DNA from: Madurella fahalii
Lineage: Eukaryota; Ascomycota; Sordariomycetes; Sordariales
Length of the DNA: 64,000 nt
NCBI GenBank assembly: GCA_029876055.1
Contig: CM056875.1
Location: 7,465,001 to 7,529,000, forward strand
Direction: 5' to 3'
The notes under the pieces: model-generated
What the model was told of the DNA's origin: nothing
What the model saw: only the letters and a program-made list of their open reading frames with translations
Databases searched by the model: none
Position numbers and translations under genes: made by a program
Shown: positions 56,828 to 64,000 of the stretch, one piece after another
Layout of the letters: every line of letters begins with the position of its first letter
Numbering within the stretch: the first letter of the stretch is position 1

Positions 56828-59800
56828 CTTGACGTTGTTGGGATTGGTGTTGGTTGGCTTGGACTTCTTTTGCGAGGGTGGGGTTTCCCAAGAGAACAGC
56901 GAGCGTCTGCTACTTGATTGTGTCACAAAACGAGCGTGATGGGGAAGGAAAGGAAGAAGGGCAATGCAGGCCAAGGGGAAAGGGGCTGGTCTTTTATGTC
57001 GTTTACAGCAATACCACAACACTACGTCTTGTCCATCCATTTTACCTGGCCTGGGCAAATAACACTGGCGAAGGTGGTGTGGAGAAGCCGGCCATTCTCG
57101 TAAAGACGGGCTGGGAATAACATGCAGGAACCGCATTCATTGGCCCACCGGACATTGGAAGCATGATTGTGGTGGGTGGGACAACATGGTTCGCTGTTGC
57201 CCTGGCCAGGCTTTTCGGCCTCGATCCGGGCGTGTTCCCCGGGATGGATGACGCGGAATCCTCAAGAGAGTAACAGCCACGAACCTGGGGAAGTGGAACG
57301 TCCATTGCAAATGATCGTTGGGGGAAGGGCACAGCCTCGGCTTTCAAGGGGGCCCCGGTCGAACTTGACGCTCGAGAAGCAATCCTCAATCCCCAGCGCT
57401 TCCTTCACGTTGTTCACGTTGTACGCAGAGCACTATCACATCTCAGATGCCGGTCATGGGCAGAGCAAAATCTCTCATCTCATCTTACGGAGCAAATACA
57501 CTGGTTAGCCGCTGGTCACTCTCGTGCGTTTGGGGTCCAGCTTGGCAATCGCTTTGGAAGCTCGAGGAGACGTGTGAGTGGCGAATGGACATGGGCATAA
57601 ACTGAGTGGCAAAGCAAACGGGCCGTTGGCCGCGAATCCAAACCGTCTCACAGCCAACAAACATGTCATCGCCGGCCAGGCCAGCTGCAAACTCAGCAGG
57701 TCCATCATCCGTCGCCGACGCCGCCAAGCTCAATTGAATCTTGCAAGAGAGGCAATCATCAACGTCACCGCCAAGCTGTCCCCTTTACATATATCTCCAT
57801 CCATGATGTACGACAAGCCATCCCTCTCACCGAACACTCCCGTTGTTCGTCAGCGGGAGCAGAGCGGAGGAGGAGGCGCTCTTACCCCTGCAGCATCCCA
57901 CATCCCACGGCCCGCCCTCTCGATCCGGCCTAACCAGCTCGGACTAGCAGGGACAATGCATTTTGCGGGGTAGAATCCACCTCTTCATTTCCTGTTAGTG
58001 CCATTCGCATCAATCCATCCTTTCTTCCCAAGCCTGTTTGGTGTAGTATCATCACAGCAATCCTGCAATTGACTAGCTACCATGCCGAGGAACCGGGCGC
58101 TCTTGGATGAGGCACGCCAAGAAGCATATGATCAGTCCCACATTCCCCCAACTTCGGTCTTCTTCTAAAAGCCCTCCAAACACGAGAGCTATCTCAGGGT
58201 CCAAGATAATCAGGGAGCACGAGACAATTGCTAAACAACACGATGTCCTTTAGCATTCAGTATTAATTGTTATCCCAAATAAAATAATATACTAACAGAG
58301 GAAAAAGTAATTAATCGGGGGGGGGGTTACTAAACACACAAATATAATAAAGTAAAATAAAAAAAATTGAAGGCGCTGGTGTCAAGTTTAGGGAAGCTGT
58401 ACTTAGTTAGGTAATGCCGTTGATACGGGCTCTTAACCGACCACGCGGAGGTGGATGTAGTTTATTTTCTTTTGGGTAGTGTAGGGAGTAGCTGCAGCTC
58501 TCCTAGATTGAAGGGTGGGAGCATGTTGCACCCTCCCCTTTCCGAATTCTTCGAGTTGCCTTGGGCTCACGCGCCCGCAGCTTTCTTCTCGAATTTTCAA
58601 GCCTCGGAGCCTCACACCCCTCAGCTGAGAACGTTGGCCCTCCCCCGTCTGGGCTTGCACGGGAGAAGGGTGCTTCGTGTGTGGCAGCACGCCAAGGATG
58701 ACCTGGAATCAACCGAGGAGGTGGCCGCACATGTGTCCAGGTCTAATTAAAGACTCTTTTGTAGGACTCAGATCGGAGCTTGGAAAAGCCGCGATTACCT
58801 GAGAATCGAACAGTTAGCCTTTCGAGAGTCAGACGAGGAGGGGTGCTTGAGTGTCAGCTTGACCACCAGCGCTTTCTGTTTTGTTGGAAATCAAGTGCGT
58901 GATCAGAAGCTATATACCCGCGTGCGGAAGGAGCAGGAAGGAAGGCTGGGGCGGTTCTACTTCCGGATGGAATGTTGGAAACAGCCGTGCGTAAACACCC
59001 TTATGAACCCACTAACAGGGCAGATTTAGGTTGACGTGCGAATCTCGCCAGGAGAAATGGTGAGAACTTCAAGTTGACCTGGACCAAGCACCCCGTTGGG
59101 GACTCAATGAGGTGGAAGGCTGCCGCGCGCGGCGTTGGACATATCAGCCAGAAAAGAAACACCAGTATGAAGCTTCACCTATGACGGCCATCCCGTCCAA
59201 CACAGTAGGGTAACCCTGGAGTACCCTTGGTACAGCGCCGGAACTAAAATGTCCATCGCATTTGGGAGACCACACGTGCTAATGTACCCCAGATATAAAT
59301 CTGACGACCTACTCGGTGTGGATTACCGGCCCAGTTGACCATATGAGTTCTTTTTTCCCTCGTCTCCTGGCTTGGACAATGCCGGACGTCCCTATCCTAG
59401 TGCTGCTTAATGGACATTTCAAGAGGCCCCGGTAGTTGTCGACAACGATACCTGGAATGCGCTGTGGCCGATTCGGCTTGGGCGTGGCAATGCCCTGTAA
59501 GATGACTGAGAAGGTCTGGAGAGTAAGAACTGATAAGGACTTGCCTCGTGCTGTTGATACCGGAGGTTAGAACAATATCACGGCACGCAAGCATATTTTC
59601 TACCACGGCTTCGAGTCACCGAGGCCCCCGGAACGCTGAATCTCAAAAGACAAAGTCAAACTACTTTTGCATTGACTAGCACTACATCTAATCCATCTAC
59701 GGGCCATAGACGAAGCCAAAGACACGGGTCTTCAATCCCATGTGACATGAGACCGGACCCCCAGCGATTCGCCCGCGCCAAGACAGGACAAGATGCAACG

Positions 59801-59887
59801 GTGCCAACCGACCGCAGTGTTCGCTTCGCAGCGCAATAAACAAGAAGCGAATGTCAACCCGCCAGACATAGCGCCAGAGCCCTAGTT
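56828..59887. other. Intergenic region, 3.1 kb
   Basis: CFEM promoter side and the 3' flank of acrB. Contains an AT-rich patch with a G10 run (about 58250-58370). A tRNA-T-arm-like string on the minus strand near 58800 has no full cloverleaf. No protein gene recognised. Confidence 0.5.
58250..58370. other. AT-rich patch with G10 run
   Basis: Clearly more A/T-rich than its surroundings (ATAAAATAATATAC, AAAGTAAAATAAAAAAAATT), interrupted by G10 at 58317-58326. Could be a decayed repeat or simply an intergenic island; nothing codes here. Confidence 0.5.
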
Positions 59888-62818
59888 TCACACAGGGCTG
59901 GTGGCCTCCCCGCCGAGGCTTGCGCCGCTCCCGCTGCCGGACCGCACACTACTGCGGCCAGAGCCGAAGCCCGACGCCGAGCCCGATGCGGACCCTGATC
60001 CGGATGCTGACCCCTTAAAGTGGAATCCCGGCGGGCCTCGCAGCGGGGTCGTCCCGGGGGTCCCATGCACGCCAACATGTCCACGGTGATGGGCCGTCGC
60101 ACCCATGAAGTGGTTGCCAGCATGGTTGTTGATGCTACCGACGTCGTGCTCGTCTTCGTCGGTGGACTGTGTAAACCCCGAGACGTTGCTAAGCATCGAC
60201 GAGGAGCGACCTCGAGTCCTGTGCGGTGGCGGAGTGCCCATGACCGTCTGGATCGGATTAGGGAAGCTGGGAGCTTGCGGAGGGAGGGCAAGAGGAGAAG
60301 CCTGCGCTGGCATCGAGACGGCCGGCCATACCGACTGCGCGCTGTACTGGCCAGCCGGCGGCGCCCAGGCAACAGGCGGTGCGAAGTGGCTGGGCTGCGA
60401 GACAGAATCGTACCCGACGTCGTCCTGAAAACCCGCCAGAAAGGCTTGCAAATGGCCCGCCATATCTTGTATTTGGGCCTGCTTCCCAATGTTGCTGGCT
60501 CTCAGGGCCTGAATCCTCTCCAAGAGCAGCTGGTCGTTCCGGGCCGCTTCGGCTTCGAAATTGGCGCGTTCCTGACGGCGGCGCTCGGCCTCGTTCAAGC
60601 CTCGAGCGTTGGCATCCATAATGCGGGCATGCTCGTCGTCAACCTTGGCGATACGCGTCGCTATCTTGTTCCGCTTCGCCTGCAGGCTGGCTCGCTCCTC
60701 CTCGAGAGACTTAATCTTCCTGTCGATAGCCGACTTGAAGCTCTTGAAAGACGCACGGGCTTTGTCAAACTCGGCCTTCTCAGAAGTCCAGGCGTCCTGC
60801 TTGGCGCGATACTCGTTGAGGAGATCCTCCGGCACCGTCTCCAGCTCCTTCAGCTCCGCGTCTAGGTCGCAAATGGACTCCTCGGCTCGCTTTTCCTGGA
60901 TCTTATTCTGAGCAACCTTCTGCCTCAGCTTCTCGTCATCGCCTCCGGCGAATTGGACGGCGAACGTGAGCTTCTCGATCTCTTTCCGCGCCGCGTTCAG
61001 CTTGCGGTTGTTGTCCTTTCGAACAGCCTTAAGGCGAGCTTTTTCATCGGCCAGTTTGATCTCGGCTGCCGCAACTGATGCCCGCAGCGTTGTCGCCGGA
61101 GAATCGTGGCGTGCATGCGATCGCTGGTTGCCTGCCGTCTTTGGGCCGGCCTCGGGGTCCTTGCTTTTCGCCTGGACCGTCCTCACGCTCGTCGAGAAGA
61201 TGACCTCGTGAGTGCGCGTGTTGACGAACTCGCACTCGTAGTTAGACAGCGGAGTCAATCCATAAATATCGCCCGTCCACCTCGTGCCTTGATGGTTCTC
61301 TTCCTCGCCGTTGTCGATTGGAGTGATGCGTGTTGGTTGCCAAATGGCGTTGTTGACTTTTACGTAGAATGGCTTGCTAACATCGATGCTTGGATTACCG
61401 CCCTCCGGGGAATCGTCCTGCTCCGGCTCTGGGAAGTGGCTGGTGTTGAAGCAGACCTCATCACAGCCAACATAGCAGATCCAGATTTGTTCGGGCTGAG
61501 TGTTGAAAGGCGCGTTGCCGAGGTTGTGGATATCGGTGGCATTAGAGCCAGCCGACTCGCTCGCCGCATGCGACAGCTCATACTCCTTGACCATGACAAT
61601 CTTGGTGCTCGCGAGAGCCGCCCAGAGCGGCTGCCTTATCCTAACTTGGGCGCTCTGCTTCCGTCGCTTCTTGGTAGAAAGATTGGCTGCGCTCGTCTGC
61701 AAGTGAACATCGCTGTCGGCGGCCATGAGGGCAACATCCGAACAGCCTTCGGCAGAGAAAGAGACAGACTTGCCCGCTTCAGGGTCCAGCAGGCCCTGGG
61801 ATTGCAAGTCCCGACGTTCCCTCCGCAAGTACCATTCCCTGATGTAGCGCACAAGTCCCTGGGTGAGGATATGGATTGCCAAGACGCTCCTGACCCATCC
61901 GTACGGACCCTTCTTCTCGAACGCCCGTGCCGGCTCGGAATTGGAAGCTAGAAAGCGGTTCGTGCCAAAAAGCGTAGTCAGCCGGGAGAGACCATTCCAC
62001 CTTGCGTACTGGGTCCAATGGGAAGCGCCAACAATGGCAACGCAGAGTAGGATGTTGCTCGTCGTCCCTTGCCTTGACGTGCCTCCGCCGCCCAGCGTCA
62101 ACGAGATCACGACCTGCGCCAGATCCAAGATGAACTGTTGCACCGGCGCCCAGAGAAATAGCCAGATGCCCAACATGATCACGTCCATACATATCAGGGT
62201 CGTCAGGGAAGGGGTCCCTTGGTTGCCATCAAAGATATCGGCAATGCTAAGCCCAGAGCTAGTGGTCACCGGGGGAACGAAGGTGAGGAGGGTGAAGAGC
62301 ATGTAGATGGTGGCCAACACGGCGGGCGACACCTGCATGAGGATGATCAGGATGGCGATGGTGTCGTGAAGGGGGCACGATCGGAGGACGGTGATGGCAA
62401 GGTCCAAGGGGCCGGGGTCGCGGTGCACGTTGGTATTCTTGGCATCGTTGACGTCGATCCGGCGATGAGCTTCCTCGGGGACGGCATGTGCGAGAGGTGC
62501 GGGTAACGACTCGGCCGAGGACGACTCGGAATAGGTGGTGCCTAGGGAACCCCTCCGCACCAGCTCGGCTGCCTTGCGCTCGGGGGCCATGTCGTCGGGA
62601 TGCGCAGGGGAACCGTTCGCAGTAACGGGCACGGGCGGTACGGGCGGCGCACCGGCACTGTCAACGACGGTCTTGAAGCCACCATCGAGCTGGCCCTGGC
62701 TCTTCTGCTTGACGACTCGCTTGCCGGGGCCTACCAGGCCATTCTCGTGGCGGGTGTCGCGCTGGCTGCTTGCTCCCTGGTGTCGCTTTCCTGAATTTGA
62801 CGCGCGAGGCATGCGCAT
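59888..62818 (-). CDS. acrB: AcrB-type ubiquitination network signalling protein
   Basis: Single exon, 976 aa. In Aspergillus nidulans acrB mutants affect acriflavine resistance and the creB/creD ubiquitination network that controls carbon repression and permease turnover; the protein has membrane spans and a coiled coil. Here residues 1-130 are polar; three hydrophobic segments follow (about 145-185 TIAILIILMQVSPAVLATIYML; about 205-235 MDVIMLGIWLFLWAPVQQFIL; about 255-275 ILLCVAIVGASHW). After a Ser-rich spacer comes a conserved globular part (WICYVGCDEVCFNTSHF, KVNNAIWQPTRITPIDNG, YECEFVNTRTHEVIFSTSVRTVQ). Residues about 590-800 are a long charged coiled coil (ADEKARLKAVRKDNNRKLNAARKEIEKL...). 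The C-terminus is Pro/Gly/Ser-rich. ATG 62818 is the first in frame with a second at +2 codons. Confidence 0.9.
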   Translation of the reverse strand: MRMPRASNSGKRHQGASSQRDTRHENGLVGPGKRVVKQKSQGQLDGGFKTVVDSAGAPPVPPVPVTANGSPAHPDDMAPERKAAELVRRGSLGTTYSESSSAESLPAPLAHAVPEEAHRRIDVNDAKNTNVHRDPGPLDLAITVLRSCPLHDTIAILIILMQVSPAVLATIYMLFTLLTFVPPVTTSSGLSIADIFDGNQGTPSLTTLICMDVIMLGIWLFLWAPVQQFILDLAQVVISLTLGGGGTSRQGTTSNILLCVAIVGASHWTQYARWNGLSRLTTLFGTNRFLASNSEPARAFEKKGPYGWVRSVLAIHILTQGLVRYIREWYLRRERRDLQSQGLLDPEAGKSVSFSAEGCSDVALMAADSDVHLQTSAANLSTKKRRKQSAQVRIRQPLWAALASTKIVMVKEYELSHAASESAGSNATDIHNLGNAPFNTQPEQIWICYVGCDEVCFNTSHFPEPEQDDSPEGGNPSIDVSKPFYVKVNNAIWQPTRITPIDNGEEENHQGTRWTGDIYGLTPLSNYECEFVNTRTHEVIFSTSVRTVQAKSKDPEAGPKTAGNQRSHARHDSPATTLRASVAAAEIKLADEKARLKAVRKDNNRKLNAARKEIEKLTFAVQFAGGDDEKLRQKVAQNKIQEKRAEESICDLDAELKELETVPEDLLNEYRAKQDAWTSEKAEFDKARASFKSFKSAIDRKIKSLEEERASLQAKRNKIATRIAKVDDEHARIMDANARGLNEAERRRQERANFEAEAARNDQLLLERIQALRASNIGKQAQIQDMAGHLQAFLAGFQDDVGYDSVSQPSHFAPPVAWAPPAGQYSAQSVWPAVSMPAQASPLALPPQAPSFPNPIQTVMGTPPPHRTRGRSSSMLSNVSGFTQSTDEDEHDVGSINNHAGNHFMGATAHHRGHVGVHGTPGTTPLRGPPGFHFKGSASGSGSASGSASGFGSGRSSVRSGSGSGASLGGEATSPV

Positions 62819-64000
62819 CCGCTGACCCAGAAGCTTGTTCTGAGCCAGCCCAGCACCGGGTTGAGCGTGAGGTGGCGGCGGGAACCGGAAATCGGAGAGA
62901 CGGTCGCTTGCTTCCCAACGCTCCGGGGCGACAACGCTAGGCGGACAAGATGGCGGCCGGGCCCGGATCGCAGGTGGACAGGATATCGTGTGTCGTCATG
63001 CACCGCCGCCGCAACGGAGAACCTAGAAACCGAGGTTGAGGCGTGGAATATGCTTCGGAGATGCTAAGGGTTGCGGGTTTGAGGCGACGCAGGGCGGTTT
63101 GAGTTTAAAAGGAGAAAAGCGGATTTTTGGATTGGCGGCTGAGGATTTAGGTGCGTAGGCACAGTGTCAGCTCAGCGCACTCGGCGCTGGAAACAAGCAG
63201 CAGGGACCCCCAGTGGGCCAACCGACTGATGCTCAAATTAGTACTTTTAAGTCGCTCCAGCGCTGCGGCGACCGGAGCCACACCGATTCCCCGCCGCCGC
63301 CGAATGCAAGGTACACGGTGGTACATGCCTGCAAGGTCGCCAAGATGGTTGCATTCCTTCCGCACAGATGAGTCAGGCTCCCGAATAAGCTTCTTCGACT
63401 TCCAAGAGTCCCTTAAGATTTCGCGGGTATCTACAGATGGTGTTGTGGACTTGTTTGCAGCGCGATGGGATGCAAGGTCCGGCGTCTCCAATCGCTGTTT
63501 CCCTGGCCCGCTCTCCCTGCCCAGGGCGGCTCTGTTTGGCTGAACCTGCCTGTCCGCAACGACGGGAGGCGGGTTGGAAGCAACGCTTTGAACTCGACGG
63601 AGGAAACCGTGGCTCGCATCTGGACGCTTCGGGCTCAATTACAGGCTGCTGGCACCCGGGGCGCGGGAGTGCATCGAGCGATCGGCCAAACAAGAAGGTC
63701 ACTGGCTGTTGCACGGGCTGTTTCCGGTCCGATGGCTCTCTAGCTCGAGCCAGCAATCCCGAAAGCAATCCCGAACGCCACCAAAAAGAAACAGAAACTG
63801 TTCAGCAAACCGCCAAGCAGTTCCCATTATCCCGCAGCATCATGAGGTTGCCTATCAACCAACCCGTCAACCCAACGTCTGCCCAAAGGGCCTCGACTGG
63901 GTCATGCTGGGCATGTGCGGAGTGTTATCTATCCGCACGTGCGGCATTACTAACGGAGGCTTTTGCGGTCGACAGGGAGGCACCAACTTAACTACCGAAG
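62819..64000. other. Upstream region of acrB to the window end
   Basis: acrB promoter and beyond. ORFs such as 63437-63991 have no domain or splice partners. Nothing further recognised before the window ends. Confidence 0.55.

Noticed and set aside
58755..58850. Minus-strand tRNA suggested by a T-loop-like TTCGATTC
   Set aside because: No matching acceptor, D or anticodon arms can be drawn.
1..64000. Secondary-metabolite cluster or CRISPR array
   Set aside because: No polyketide synthase, NRPS, terpene cyclase or tailoring set is present, and no spaced direct repeats occur; the genome is fungal.

Overview
The window is nuclear DNA of a filamentous ascomycete, most likely a Sordariomycete and plausibly of the Chaetomiaceae. 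Evidence seen directly: many introns of about 50-80 nt with GT-AG borders and CTAAC/CTGAC-type branch sites, GC-rich coding exons, long AT-poor intergenic stretches, and families typical of Pezizomycotina (an AA7 oligosaccharide oxidase, a GH10 xylanase, a CFEM protein, a SesB-NACHT-WD40 NLR, AcrB, a Zn-cluster regulator). The lineage call is inference from gene content. I rebuilt the exon structures by hand from splice signals and reading phase; no database was searched.

Layout. 1-5872: the 3' part of a bicovalent FAD (AA7) oligosaccharide oxidase (+), a five-exon protein with an NLR-type N-terminal domain, a ubiquitin-like domain and zinc fingers (+), and a GPI-anchored GH10 xylanase (-). 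7019-10098: FHIP/RAI16-like subunit of the dynein-endosome FHF complex (-), divergent from a class 3 lipase (+, 11899-13862). 14336-16106: a DUF89/ARMT1 damage-control phosphatase (+), tail to tail with a fructosamine-3-kinase-like protein (-). 18430-23808: a large NLR with a SesB-like hydrolase, NACHT and WD40 domains (+). 24239-25869: an MFS drug:H+ antiporter-type transporter (+). 25870-34277 is gene-poor and holds two related small cysteine-rich proteins. 34278-40161: a small conserved-looking protein (+), SEC72 (-) and an eight-exon Zn-cluster transcription factor (-). 43042-44585: a TauD/TfdA-type 2-oxoglutarate dioxygenase (+). 44586-47590 appears empty. 47591-49832: a second MFS transporter (-). 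51745-55519: a lysophospholipid acyltransferase (-) divergent from a mitochondrial NAD kinase (+). 56193-56827: a CFEM GPI protein (-). 59888-62818: AcrB (-), followed by apparently non-coding DNA to the window end.

This is not a biosynthetic cluster. The xylanase and the AA7 oxidase, 3 kb apart, could act on the same hemicellulose oligomers outside the cell; the other genes are mainly housekeeping (ER translocation, endosome motility, NADP supply, lipid remodelling, sugar-phosphate and glycation repair) mixed with accessory genes.

A pattern worth attention is that four otherwise intact genes (NLR, both MFS transporters, NAD kinase) each lose frame by exactly one missing base, in three cases inside a G/C homopolymer of 6-7 and in the fourth within a G-rich stretch containing two G6 runs. 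This looks more like a systematic base-calling or assembly artefact than four pseudogenes, and any protein set derived from this sequence should be checked for it.
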